From: Trachythela sp. YZ-2020
Taxonomy: Eukaryota > Cnidaria > Anthozoa > Malacalcyonacea > Clavulariidae
Length of the DNA: 64,000 nucleotides
Direction of reading: 5' to 3'
NCBI GenBank assembly: GCA_016169945.1
Contig: JADLSH010000190.1
Coordinates: 1,364,001-1,428,000 of the forward strand
Shown here: positions 37,396-50,244 of the stretch, one piece after another
Position numbering within the stretch: the stretch's first letter is position 1
How the letters are laid out: every line of letters starts with the position of its first letter
The notes under the pieces: model-generated
What the model was told of the DNA's origin: nothing
Databases searched by the model: none
The model's input: only the letters and a program-made list of their open reading frames with translations
Program-made: the position numbers and the translations under genes

Positions 37396-39178
37396 TGACA
37401 CGTCGCATATTAGCCGTCAATATACATCTATTTAACATTGTGTATGGTATAAAAAGTGCAAAGTTTATACAGTTCAGTACGGAGTTATTGTGAACAAAAT
37501 GGATCAATTGTAAATGCATACTTGCAATATTAGATGTTTTACTGTACATAAACTGACAATGGTTGGGTTGTTTATTTTGCTAGCATAAATGCATCGTCCT
37601 GTTGTCTGCGCCATCAATCTATACATTGTTGATTGAATGATAAGATTGTCACTATGCACGTACTTTTAAAAATGGATAATTTTCGCTTGTGCATCAAACC
37701 CTTCGCTGGCAGTTGAATCCTTCAACCACTTCGTATTCAATGCTGCCTACACAACAACTCAAACTTTTTGAGTGCAGGACGACCAGAAAGATCCGGTGAA
37801 CCAATTAAAATTTCTCTCATGACGAACTCAAAATATAATCTGCATGCAACTATATGCAAACATATAACTATAAAAACATTTTGCTAACTTTAGTTTGACT
37901 TTTCCCTAATAAAAGATTAAAAGATACTATATCAGTATTTCTAAACTAGCTTACAATGATTAATCCACCTCTAGAGAGAACAGTTTGAAACTTATAAAGC
38001 TATCCAGTATAAATTAAGATAGTTTAGTTTAGGTTTCCTCCTGTATAGTAACACTGGACCAATAAGACAATATTGGTCTTACTGCACCTCTATAGGGAAA
38101 GCAGTTTAATTGTTTGAAACAGATAGAGCTATCATATTCTAAATCAAATTCAGTTTATAAAAATAGACTACCACCTTGATGAGGTATAAAAAATCTAACC
38201 AAAAATGGTCAACATTGCATGCTCGTAATTTGAAGATGATGCACTTACACATAACCCATCATTAACAGGTATTAGAATTACGTTCTAAAACTCCTTCTAT
38301 AGAAGTGCTTAGATGTTTCATAATAGTTTCTTTCTCCCTAAAGGAGGACTAATTATGTTCGTTAAATACCAAATAGTTTAAATTCTTCGATTGGCCGTCT
38401 CTACGTCCACGCATGCTCTCCTAGTGAGAACACAATATGAATGTGAGGGTCTAAAAGTGTAGGTAGTTGCCCACAGGCTAGAATGTATTCTTTGTCTTTT
38501 TCAAGCTTAGGATACAATAAAATCATATATATAACCTTGTACAGTCATAGACCAGCACTCAGACAGTTAATTGTATTACGTAAAATGTAATTCTAACTCA
38601 TAGTCATAATGATATAATTATTTTGTTGTCGTGAAAAACGCCACGTTTTTTTCGCAAATGGCCGATTCGTAAGCTCGGGTCTTGCACAGATTGTCATCAT
38701 ATTATTTGCATTGATGAAGATTCGCGGACATGGCTATGGATCGAAAGATTTACCAAATTAATAGATGTAGTGGCTTCTACACTGAAATACATTAATAATA
38801 ACTTCACTACACACCTAAAATCTCACATCTTGTCAACAAGATGTGTTCGCAAAGGCTTAACAGTGGCAATCTTGTCAACAAGTTGTAACAATGTTGTCAT
38901 TTTATCAAGTTGCTACAAGGTTGTCACCTGACAACTTGTGAACAAGATGTTGAAATGCAGGACGATAACAAGTTGTTGGAACAACTTTTAGCAAATTTGT
39001 TGAGTAAACAACCTTGCAGCAAGTTGTCAACAAGCTGGGAACAAGCATTGCGAACAAATTCTGATAACAAGTTGCTGAAACAGCATTGGTACAAGTCCGC
39101 TAGTTACAACTTGTGCGTTCTTATTTGTGTAGAGGGCACTCACCTCCATACCACCGCTAACCCACGCCAGCAAATTAA
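37396..39178. other. Intergenic region with dispersed repeats
   Basis: It includes a SINE tail unit at about 37965-38140 and, from 38815 to 39110, the ACAAGTTGTCAACAAG repeat also present at 61385-61690. No gene was found. Confidence 0.5.
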
Positions 39179-41240
39179 GTCAAGTCAGTGCTGTAGAACT
39201 AAATTCATAACTAGGGGGGCTCTCTAGACAGTTACCACGGGTGAAAATATTCGGGAATGGAGGACGTCATAAGTAACCCCAATCCCATGATAACATGTTT
39301 TTATACTATATTCATGCCCGAAATAGTCATAAGTGATCCTTGGAGAATAAAAACTATGAAAAAATTATATATTTTCAAACATTCTTGCAAAGAAAGGAAG
39401 GGGGCTTCAGTCCCCCCCATAGCTTGAGGAAGTTGGGCCCGCCCCCTAGCGCCCCCTTCTTCTACACTACTGGCTAACCCGTTAACTTTTTCACCATTCT
39501 TAGCCATTTTTTCAAACCTCAAAAAGTGCACAAAATTAGTCAAAAAGTAAAGGCTAACCCCTTACGATTTTTTCGAAAAAAAGTTAAGGCTAATCCCTTT
39601 ACTCTTTGGCCATTTTCGGGCACTTTTTCAAACACTCATAAAGTGGCTCACCAGCGTAACCATAACTAGGTGTTTATGTGTCGCAATAGCGTAACCACAA
39701 TTAGCTGTTTATGTGTAGCAATAGCGTAATGATAAATACCAAATCGTAATTAGGTGTTTATGTGTAGCAATAGCCTAACCATAAGTAGCTGTTTATGTGC
39801 AGCAATAGCGTATGCATAATTAGGTGTTTATGTGTAGCAATAGCGTAATCATAAACACCTGGTGTTTATGTGTAGCAATAGCGTAATCATAAACACCTGG
39901 TTATGCTTAGGTATTTATGTGTAGCAATAGCTTAACCATAATTAGGTGTTTATGTGTAGTAATAGATTACCCATAAATAGGTGTTTATGTGTAGCAATAG
40001 CGTATGCATAACTAGGTGTTTATGTGTAGCAATAGCGTAATCATAAACACCTGGTTATGCTTTGGTGTTTATGTGTAGCAATAGCTTAACCATAATTAGG
40101 TGTTTATGTGTAGCAATAGATTAACCATAAATAGATGTTTATGTGTAGCAATAGCGTATGCATAAGTACGTGTTTATGTGTACGCTATTGCTACACATAA
40201 ACACTTACTTATGCATACGCTATTGCTACACATAAACACCTATTTATGGTTAATCTATTGCTACACATAAACACCTAATTATGATTACGCTATTGCTACA
40301 CATAAACAGCTACTTATGCATACGCTATTGCTACACATAAACACCTAATTATGGTTAATCTATTGCTACACATAAACACCTAATTATGATTACGCTATTG
40401 CTACACATAAACAGCTACTTATGCATACGCTATTGCTACACATAAACACCTAATTATGGTTAATCTATTGCTACACATAAACACCTAATTATGGTTAATC
40501 TATTGCTACACATAAACACCTAATTATGGTTAATCTATTGCTACACATAAACACCTAATTATGGTTAATCTATTGCTACACATAAACACCTAATTATGGT
40601 TAGGCTATTGCTACACATAAACACCTAGTTATGGCTAGGCTATTGCTACACATATTGCTATACCTAATTATGATTAAGTATTTATCATTACGCTCTTGCT
40701 ACACATAAACAGCTAATTATGGTTAAGCTATTGCGACACATAAACACCTAGTTATGGTTACGCTGGTGCGCCACTTTATGAGTTTTTGAAAAAGTGGCCG
40801 AAAATGGCCAAAGAGTAAAGGGATTAGCCTTAACTTTTTTTCGAAAAAATGTTATGGAGTTAGCCTTTACTTTTTGACTAATTTTGTGCACTTTTCGAGT
40901 TTTGAAAAAATGGCTAAGAATGGTGAAAAAGTAAACGGGTTAGCCAGTAGTGTAGAAGAAGGGGGCGCTAGGGGGTGGAGCCCAACTTCCTCAAGCTATG
41001 ATGGGGAGCTGATCCCCCCTTCTTTTTTGGCTATAACGCTTCAAAATATATAATATTTCCATAGTTTTCATCACTTATGTCTATTTCAGGCATGAATCTA
41101 TAGTAAAGAAATGTTATCATGGGATTGGGCGGTTACTTATGACGTCACCCATACCTGGATGTTTTCACCCTTGGTAACATGCTGGTGCAGAGTTCCCCAC
41201 CCCTAATTATGAATTTAGTTCTACAGCACTGGGGTTAGAC
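39179..41240. mobile_element. 2-kb foldback element with head-to-head minisatellite
   Basis: Outer arms (about 39179-39650 and 40760-41240) are inverted copies, for example AGTGCTGTAGAACTAAATTC at the left end and AGTTCTACAGCACT at the right. Between them a minisatellite of GTGTTTATGTGTAGCAATAG units (about 38-50 bp) runs forward to about 40180 and then inverted to about 40760. TTAA at 39175-39178 and 41241-41244 may be a target duplication. No transposase frame, so non-autonomous. Confidence 0.8.
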
Positions 41241-41351
41241 TTAAGCTATAATTAGTCATAATTTTTCAATATAGGAAAATTATGATTAAGCTATCGTCAG
41301 TCATAATTTTTCAATATAGATCATTATGATTAAGCTATAATTAGTCATAAT

Positions 41352-41675
41352 TTTTCAGTCTGTTTATGTGTAGCAATAGCGTAATGATAAATACCAAATC
41401 ATAAATAGGTGTTTATGTGTAGCAATAGCCTAACCATAAATAGCTGTTTATGTGTAGCAATAGCGTATGCATAATTAGGTGTTTATATGCAGCAATAGCG
41501 TATGTATAAGTAGGTGTTTATGTGTAGCAATAGCGTAATCATAAACACCTGGTTATGCTTAGGTGTTTATGTGTAGCAATAGCTTAACCATAATTAGGTG
41601 TTTATGTGTAGTAATAGATTACCCATAAATAGGTGTTTATGTGTAGCAATAGCGTATGCATAATTAGGTGTTTAT
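41352..41675. repeat. Second block of the GTGTTTATGTGTAGCAATAG minisatellite
   Basis: About seven forward units just outside the foldback element, next to short AATTTTTCAATATAG repeats (41250-41350). Confidence 0.85.
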
Positions 41676-42514
41676 TATAGTGATTTGAAACACCAAAAAG
41701 TGTGTTGAAAAACAAGGCGCTAGCCGAGTTTTTTAACATACTTTGAGGTGTTTTTAAATCATTATAATAAACTACTTCGAGTGTATGATATAGCTTCTCA
41801 AACAAACCAGTATTTAAAGAGAAATTCAACGCGAAAGTTGAGTTAATTTATGGGTGTTTATTACCGTGGTATCAAGACAACGATACGGTGGTGATTTCCT
41901 TTGTGTTTTGCTCATGGCTGATTATTAATGAGTTTGAGAAGTACAAGTACAACACAATATACTAGAGATAAAAACTGAGGGTCTCCCATGTGTTTTTAGG
42001 GAATAAGGCAAAGGGAACACGGTGGATTTTGCAAATGAAACAAAACAAACATTATAGGGAACAAGGAATACGGGAACACAGACAGCCCTTGGGAGGCCCT
42101 CAATAAAATTAGAATAGTTTAAATTCTTATATAAAGAATGATTCTTTCGTCCACGCATATACTCTCCTGGTGACAATCCAATGCGAATGTGGGGGTCTTG
42201 TGTAGATAGTAATTAAGCCATGCCATATCTCTGTGTGTTGGGTTAGGATAGAACGCGAATGTACTTATGCGAACGGCTTGTGTCGTTAGGAAACGTTATT
42301 TAAAAGTCAAAAAGATGAAAAATGACCAGGACTCGAACATTTTGTTACCATTAGTTTAGTTTAATATATGCCCGATGATTCCATTACTATAAACACGTTT
42401 TTACCAACTATGTGTCCAAGAGCTATCACTTTAAAAGTACATCATAGCCACTTAAATCTAGTGAAAAAGAAGACCATTAAACTAATATAACTACGATGCC
42501 CTCTCAGCCAGATC

Positions 42515-42521
42515 TATAAAA
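42515..42521 (+). promoter_or_regulatory. TATA box of small Cys-rich gene 1
   Basis: TATAAAA within GATCTATAAAAAGATGC, about 165 bp before the ATG. Copy 3 has the same box; copy 2 has TCTAAAGAAAG instead. Confidence 0.55.
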
Positions 42522-42681
42522 AGATGCAATGCAATATCCGGATACAATGAATTAAAAAGAACTCGCAATTTGGGTCACTGTGACACTGATTTTGAAACGA
42601 AACAGTGAAGGTTAAGTCAAATAATTCAGTAAAGAATTCGATAGTTCTTGTCAAAAGAAGAATCGATTGTGATAATATACA

Positions 42682-43219
42682 ATGGCATTTAAATGGTCGA
42701 GTAATGTTTTCATGATTCTAGCGTGTATCTTTGTTGCAATGAGTGAATTAACCAAACGCGCGGTAAGTTTTGGTAAGCACCATATTTTAGTGTAATTTAC
42801 CAGTATATTACCGTATTTTGGTATAATTTACCAGTACAGTCCGGTGGGTTTCACTAAGCACTCTCGCACAGAAGATGGTGGCTATACTTGGCATGAGTTA
42901 TCAGAGTGAGAAAATAATGTAAAATTATTTTTCATTACGTATAATACATTAATAGTCTTGTATTTGGTGGCAAACAAAATAATATAGAATTGTTCGTGAA
43001 CAAGGCCTTTTTATATTGACTTCGTCTATCAACTTTCTGACAAAACGTTTCTAATTTCAGGGTGCAACTTGTGTTCCAGATAAAGTAACTCAATGCACAA
43101 AAGACTCTCAATGTGACCCAATGTGTTCTACAGGAGCCCAAGGAATTTGTGATCGAACTCTTACTCCTTCCGTCTGCCTTCCTGATCAACAAGGACCGGG
43201 AGCCAGTAATGAACCTTAG
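42682..43219 (+). CDS. Small secreted six-Cys peptide, copy 1 (79 aa)
   Basis: Exons 42682..42762 and 43061..43219, phase 0 (CGCGCG|gtaagt; ctaatttcag|GGTGCA). Exon 1 is a signal peptide ending in a Lys-Arg pair just before the splice site, a likely processing site. Exon 2 has C-x7-C-x5-C-x3-C-x6-C-x8-C with CDPMCSTGAQG in the middle. The mature peptide would be about 50 residues. Family unknown to me; a defence, signalling or venom-type peptide is possible, with no evidence favouring one. Confidence 0.75.
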
Positions 43220-43315
43220 CATATGAAGGAATGGAGATGACCAAAAATTATAAAGCGTCTCTATTATATTTAAACTCGTATAAACTGTAATATAGAATTA
43301 TGTTTTTTTCCTGAT

Positions 43316-43321
43316 ATTAAA
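43316..43321 (+). terminator. Candidate polyadenylation signal (ATTAAA), copy 1
   Basis: ATTAAA about 97 nt after the stop; copy 2 has the equivalent at 47049-47054. Confidence 0.4.
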
Positions 43322-43779
43322 TCATGAAAGACCTAGAACATGAAAGATATGGACCGTTACTATGGCGCGCTACGCATGTTGGTCAACTTCAAATGTATTA
43401 ACACTTATATATATCAGCAAATGACATTTAATGTTCCATTACCTAATGTATTTAGCCTATACCAAGTATATTTACCACAAAACAAGTAAAGTCAATACAT
43501 ATATAGGCCTAGTGAACAATTCAATCACTCTGATAAATATTTTTTTCCAATTCACAAAGGTCTCCGAGTTAGTTAGTCGAACAATCCGCATTACACTTAT
43601 GATCATAAGATATATACTGATATCGAAGTGAAGATATCTACTGAACTAAGTTCCGAAACCAGACGCAGTGCTGAAGTGCGGTGCCCCTTCTAGTCTAGCA
43701 CTGACATGCACAATAATAAATAATCATTCTCCAGTATATAAGAAGTGTTTTTGCACATATTTCGCAGTGTTTCTTCGTA

Positions 43780-43862
43780 GCTCAGTGTTTAGGGCGTGCG
43801 CCTACAACTTCCTTTGATTCTGATGTTGCGGGTTCAAATCACTGCAGGTTCAAATCCTCGTA
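43780..43862 (+). other. tRNA-like remnant
   Basis: TTCGTAGCTCAGTGTTTAGG (A-box-like) and GCGGGTTCAAATC (B-box-like) at tRNA spacing, but the stems do not pair well. Likely a pseudo-tRNA or SINE head. Confidence 0.4.
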
Positions 43863-44937
43863 TACAACCACTTTTTCTTAAAACCTTCACATTTTTTTCC
43901 AACTTGTTTTTTTTTCCAATTTTCTAAACATTTGTGACTAGATTTGGAGTTGAGATGGGCATATTTCATAAAAATCCAAAATCGTATAGCACCTAACACG
44001 CCGGATATTTGTTGACGGAAAATAATTTGAAGAGGCAAAATATTAATAACAGGCCGGGCGGTCGCAGGAAAATCTGCTAACAGGCATAATTATAGGGCCT
44101 GTGCTTTCTGTGTTAGCTTAAGATTCCGAACGAACAAACGAACGAACTGACACCGAGAAAATAAAGATGTGTCCAACTTTGCAGGGGCACCGCAATATCA
44201 ACTATTCGAACCGACTTGACCTAAAGCCCAGCTCACACGATCCGATTGGTCGGATCCAATTCTCCTCTTGACGTATGTGACGTATGTTAACGATCAACAA
44301 TGACCAGTCTTCAACAAACATTTGTTGCTATATATACATATAAACTATTAGTTTAATTTCAATGACTATAAAGTATCATAGAAACATAATTCGAACTCGT
44401 AATGATTAATGATCTTAAAGTTCCTTGTATAGAATTGCATGGAGCAAAATATAACTTATTGTTTTGTTTTTGTTGAAAACGTCACGTTATTTGCAAACAT
44501 CGTGTTATTTACACTGGTGAAAATCAGGGCCCAGGGCTTACAGATGGAAAGTTTGACGAAATAATAGGAAATATCATAAATATGGTATTTTTCACAAAAT
44601 CAATCATTATATGATCTTACATGACGGTATATCCTTCAGAATTTCATGGTCACATAAAACGATTAATATGACCTTAAACCGTTAATGGTCAATAATTGCA
44701 AAACTACATCAAAGCCACTTGAAGGGAAACCAATGAAATTGATAATTACGCTGCCCTCTCAGCCAGATCTAAAGAAAGATGTAATGCAATATCCGGATAC
44801 GATGAAATAAAAACGACCTCGCAATTTGGGTCACTGTGACACTGATTTTGAAACGAAACAGTGAAGGTTAAGTCAAATAATTCAGTAAAGAATTCGATAG
44901 TTCTTGTCAAAAGAAGAATCGATTGTGATAAAATACA

Positions 44938-46948
44938 ATGGCATTTAAATGGTCGAGTAATGTCTTCATGATTCTGGCTTGTATCTTTGTTGCAACGAGT
45001 GAATTAACCAAACGCGCGGTAAGTGTTGATGAGCACCATGGTTAATTTAGTGTAATTGACCAGTATATAATATATACCTGAATTTTGGTATACGGTTTAC
45101 CAGTGAAGTCAGGTGGGTTTCACTAAGCACTATCGCGCAGAAGATGGTGGTCAATTGGCAGTTATCAGAGTAACAAAATGATGTCAATTCTTATGCATCA
45201 TAGTTTTGTATTTGTAGCAAATAGATGTAGAATTAGTCGGAAGATTTAGTGTAATTTTCTTGTTCCTCTTCGTGCTCAACCCTTTTGAAGTTGATCACCA
45301 TCTGCTGACATGTATATAACACTTACTATAAAACCATAAAATACCAGTATTTTGGTATCCTTTACCAGTATATATAGATTATTTTCAGTAAGCGTTTTGA
45401 ACGGCAGCAGATCAGGTATAGGCAATATCAGAAGTGCTGATACTTATAGAAGCAATAAAATTCTACTTAAACTCTCTGTCAACTAAATATAGACTCCGTA
45501 AATATTGATCTGTATACGAACTTCGGCCGACAAGCCAATGCCCTCGCGCTTTTCAAAGACAATGGCCTATTTGCGCGGCCCATGGATTTTTGAGACCCTA
45601 TATATAGATACGACTGCGCTGTGTGTGATCCAAATTCAAAGAAAATTTTAAATACTTTATAGTATAACGATCTTTTTTCTTAGGTCTTTTTCATGATAAT
45701 CAACATTTTCCCAAGCCGTCGTAAAGAGAGTATTATGTTTTCCGACTTCCTCCCCAATCTCCCCCAGAGCGCTCTCTTACATATTGAACCTTGGAAATGA
45801 TGATGATTGATGATGGGTTTATAGCAATACCTAATTTTATGAAATTTTTATCACTGCATATTTCACAAACAATGCCAATGGGGGATTTGCCAGTCTGGAG
45901 ACTACCGCCTACTGGTACACTCCCCAGGAAAATTTGACGGACGAGGTACTTTAGATTAACTGAAAATATAACCATGCCTATACCTACCTACTAAAAGCAA
46001 TCCATGACAAGAATTTTTAACTGAATCAGGGTTTTTTCCACATAAACACAACTGAAAAGACTGATATGGAAAAGTTTCAAACCAAAATACTAAAAGTTTC
46101 TACAACTTTAAACTCAGTTTGGTGCCCTTTAAGTTATAGATAAAACATGAGCAGTCGATCTTTATCTGATATAGAAACTCGAGCCGAAGGCGAGCGTTTG
46201 TATATCAGATAAAGATCGGATGTGAATGTTTTATCGAACTTAAACAACGACCCATCTTATGAGTTCATTGGCGAAGTAATTTTAAAAATAAACATTGTCT
46301 AAGCCGAGAAAATCAAAGCTGAAGTTTATGTAAATCAGGACAAACCTTTATCCGATTTACAAACATTGATTAAACATTCATTTCTTTTGAATTGTCCTCA
46401 TGAATTATTAATGAGTTTTTTAAGCTCAGTAAGACATTTAGGAAAGTGATGTAAATCAATTTCGAAAGTTTCAGTGGGTTCTATTAAGTAAGAATTTATC
46501 ACAACAAATGTTGTCACTGCTGATATTTTTACAATTTATCACTGCACAAATTGGTTATCACTGTACATTAAAATTAGGTATGATCATCGTCAATGCAATC
46601 CATGAACAGCATTTATCATCTTTTGAGAACCGTATATATGGGTCATTAACCACACCCGCCACCCCAAAACCCCTACAGCGTACGGTTTGTACGCTTGTGA
46701 AACTGTCGAAAATTATGAATGACCCCTTAATTCAGCTTAGTTAATGTGTTTATTTGACTCTGTCTATCACTTCCTAACAAAAACGTTTCTCATTTCAGGG
46801 TGCTTGTGTTCCAGATGGTATAACTGAATGCACAAAACACTCTCAATGTGACCCAATGTGTTCTACAGGAGCCAAAGGAATTTGTCTTCTATTTTTTACT
46901 CCTTCAGTCTTCATTACTGATCCTGATCGACCCGGACTGAATAAGTAA
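44938..46948 (+). CDS. Small secreted Cys-rich peptide, copy 2 (76 aa), one Cys lost
   Basis: Exons 44938..45018 and 46799..46948, phase 0. The first exon and about 230 bp upstream are nearly identical to copy 1, so the duplication is recent. The second exon keeps five cysteines; the sixth is replaced (SVF for SVC), and GICDRT became GICLLF. The upstream TATA box is altered. It may be decaying or diversifying. Confidence 0.65.
46139..46245. repeat. Inverted repeat ATCTTTATCTGATAT
   Basis: Left arm GATAAAACAT...CGATCTTTATCTGATAT is mirrored by ATATCAGATAAAGATCG...ATGTTTTATC. MITE-like, in the intron of copy 2. Confidence 0.65.
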
Positions 46949-48571
46949 CGAGCCTTAGCATATGAAGGAATGGAGGTGACCAAAAATTATAAAGCGTCTC
47001 TTCATACATTCGTACTTTAATAGAATTGTGCTTCAGTTAATGATAATTATTAAATCGTGAAAGACCTAGAACTTGGTAATTAAAACTCTTTGCAATAAGT
47101 GTCGTTCGTTGCAAGGAAATTGTTGTTCGTAAGTAAATATGTAAGCATGCATCCACATGTTAGTTGTTCGTTATATATTGTAATTTTTCTGTATCACGAT
47201 TGAATGTTAAATGTAATAGTTGTAAATTCTTGGTGATATAAATGTTTAATATTATTTAATGTAATATATAATATATAACATTAAACCTATATAACTGACC
47301 ATAAGTGAGTCATTTATACCATGTGCGACAGTGCAAAATTTGGTGGTCAAAAAAAGAAAGAAATTGATTGAATTGTTCACTATAAATATGTATTGACCAT
47401 GTGTGTCTGGAAGTAAAAACACCTATAGGTATCAATGGAAACTGATTAATTATGATTTACTTATACCGTTCTGTAGTTGAAGCCGTTGTTTTGTTGATGG
47501 AATTACGAGTGATAAATATATACAACTTTGAAACCTTGTCGAGAACGGCTGTTAAAAATGCAACTCTAAAGTCCTCCGGCAGGAATCGAAAAAAAAATTA
47601 CTTATACTTCTATAGGCCTGTTCACACGACCCCATTCTTCTCTTGACGCATGTGATTTACTGGATTTGCTGACAAGAGTAAGGCCATTGGCTCATACCTG
47701 CAGAAAAGTGTAGTTGTTTCTGTGTTGTGTGAAATCACATACGTCAGGTGGAGAATCGTATCCGACAAATCGGATCGTGTGAATATAAGATTTAAGATTT
47801 TATTAAAATTACATCAATTGCAAAAAGGAATTGAATTACTGAGGTATTACAAAAACTAAAATACATGGATTACAATTATCAATAAAATACATGTTGCATG
47901 CTATATTATAGGTAATAGCATGGTTTCGAGTGCAATTTGGATTGGGATTAATTGCACTGAAATCAACCAATCACAGTCGAGTAATATTTTGATGTATATT
48001 ATTACATATTATTAAAAGTTCTAATAGCTGATGGAATAGAACTTCTCCTGAAACGCTCAGTTTTGCATGCTTGAATGGTTATGCTACTAGAATTACGTAA
48101 GTTATATTTATGGCCCTAGGGCTCGGTAATAGGTGGTTTAGTTTATGATTCGGATTAAGCATCTTCTGAAACAACCGATTGCAAAGCAGGCGGCGACGAT
48201 CGAACAATGTCTGAGAGTTAGTGACAAGTAATGATTCTTGCTGAGCCCAACCTTCGCCTAGAAAATCGTTTTAACCGACCACAGTATCACTAATCATCCA
48301 TAATGATTTTTACTATAATCACGTGCATGAAAAGATATTCGTTGTGTTATAAAGACTTCTGTCGTCTTGCCAATAAACGAAGGGTGTTTTCTACACCCAC
48401 TATGGGTTATCGTCTATGGCTGCAATTATACCCACTTAAGAACAAGTTAGACCAATTTAACACATAATTAGCCTGCCTCTTGTCAGCTCCATAAAAAGAC
48501 ACAATGCACTGAAAAGGAAGCCCAATTAAACATATAATTATAGGCCATACCCTTGGCTTTGCCTTGAGGTC
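46949..48571. other. Intergenic region, repeats only
   Basis: It holds an inverted repeat at about 47628-47785 (TTCACACGACC with ATCGGATCGTGTGAA; related sequence near 44230). No gene was found. Confidence 0.45.
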
Positions 48572-48578
48572 TATAAAA
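48572..48578 (+). promoter_or_regulatory. TATA box of small Cys-rich gene 3
   Basis: TATAAAA in GGTCTATAAAAAGATACAAT, about 160 bp before the ATG, the same spacing as copy 1. Confidence 0.55.
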
Positions 48579-48735
48579 AGATACAATACAGTTTCCGCAT
48601 GCATGAAAATAACACAAATGCCCCATCATAATTGTAGTCATTGAGATTCATTGATCTTAAAAACAAACAGGGAAGAAGCTAAACAGAAAGTTAATCTGAT
48701 AACTTTTGTCAAAGAAGACTTGATTGTATCACAGT

Positions 48736-50244
48736 ATGGCCTGGAACGGGTTGAGTAAAGTTTATGTATTGGTGTGTATCGTGGTTACAATGAGTGAAGG
48801 AATATGTGGGGTAAGTTTTGATATCTCAAACGTGTTAGTCCATTGTATATAGGTAGTATTCTACACTAATAAGCTGACGTGGTTTGTGTCTGAACTGCCT
48901 GAAAAGGATTAAAAACACTTGGACACCAGGCTATTAACTTCCTGACGAAAGGTCGAAGTATTTTTAAATCTTTTTCAGATAGTTCAGACACAAACCATGG
49001 CAGCTAATGACCGGCAAACCAAAGGCGACGATCATAACTGTGTTCTTCATTTCACATCCTATAGTATATTTCGTTCCTTCCGATCCATCTTAATTGCTTT
49101 CTAAAAATAAGCTGCCGTGGTTTGTGTCTGAACTACCTGAAAAAGATTAAAACACCTCAACATTTCAGTAAGCGAAGGCTCCGTCGTTAAAATATCACTC
49201 TTGATTGGTCTCATTTAATCGCTTTAATTTGTAGTTTCAGAAAAGCAGTAGACGTATTTTCTCCGGCCAGCAATTGCTCGAAACGTCGAAGTGTGTTCTT
49301 TTTTTCAGGTAGTTCAGACACAAACCACGGCAGATTATCGTAAAATCCTATACCAACACTGGACACAAACAGAGACTTCAAACATTGGCATTGCGTATAA
49401 CAATGAATACAATTCAAACGAAATTAAAGTCTAATTGAAAGAAGAAACTCGAATGACATGCTCCAATAATTATGCATGTAAATAATCTATTTGATATGTA
49501 TCAGAGAACTTTTAACATATATGCTGGAGGAGTAAACCCCCCCCCCCATCCCCCATGTTGGCTTCCTCAGTAAACTATCCCCCTCCCCCTATTAAAGGTT
49601 CCTTTCGTATAAAATATAAGCAAAAAAGGGAAGAATGACTCAGTCCGTTTAGATGAAATATACCACAAAATTGTGTTTGCAAATGCAGGGAATCAAGCCC
49701 CTGAGGCCTAGACTCATCTTTAGGTCCGCGCGTGTCTAGTTCATCGCCACCTAGTTGGGTCACTGACGAAGAAAAACCATCGAAGCACAGGTGCGAACCA
49801 ACCAGACGTTACTGGGGTAACTCAGCAGTAAGGTGGTGCTTCGTACCCGGGCGCAATGGGCGCGTGCATGGGACGCGTGATTACACACTCGTCGTCCCGC
49901 GAGTATGCGATCAATCACACCAAAGAGCCTGGGTATACGAGGCAGGTACTGCATGCAAACCACATCAGCTACCCTTTGACTCCACTACGTATAAATTTCT
50001 AACGAAAACCTTTCTTATATTTCTGCAGAAGTGCGTAGTGGACTTGTTTGATGAATGTGACAACCACGAACAATGTTTTCCAATGTGTTCAACAGGAGCT
50101 CAGGGGTTTTGTGATCTATCTCTCAATCCTTCAGTCTGCCTTCCGTGGGAATCAGGTCCATTCCTCAAAGTTCCCCCAAAAAATGACACTCATCATCAAT
50201 TGGAACACCAGCCAGAATCCGCAGGTAGCGAAATCTATCGTTAA
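48736..50244 (+). CDS. Small secreted six-Cys peptide, copy 3 (96 aa), extended C-terminus
   Basis: Exons 48736..48810 and 50029..50244, phase 0 (TGTGGG|gtaagt; atttctgcag|AAGTGC). Signal peptide from MAWNGLSKVY; unlike copies 1 and 2 there is no Lys-Arg before the splice site. The six-Cys pattern is kept, with CFPMCSTGAQGFC, and a His/Glu/Pro-rich extension of about 40 residues follows. The 1.2-kb intron carries copies of the GTAGTTCAGACACAAACCAC repeat and a C-run. Confidence 0.7.

Noticed and set aside
49732..50244. 170-codon plus-strand frame
   Set aside because: Only the part from 50029 is the second exon of peptide copy 3; the upstream part is intron read through in frame, with a good acceptor at the boundary.
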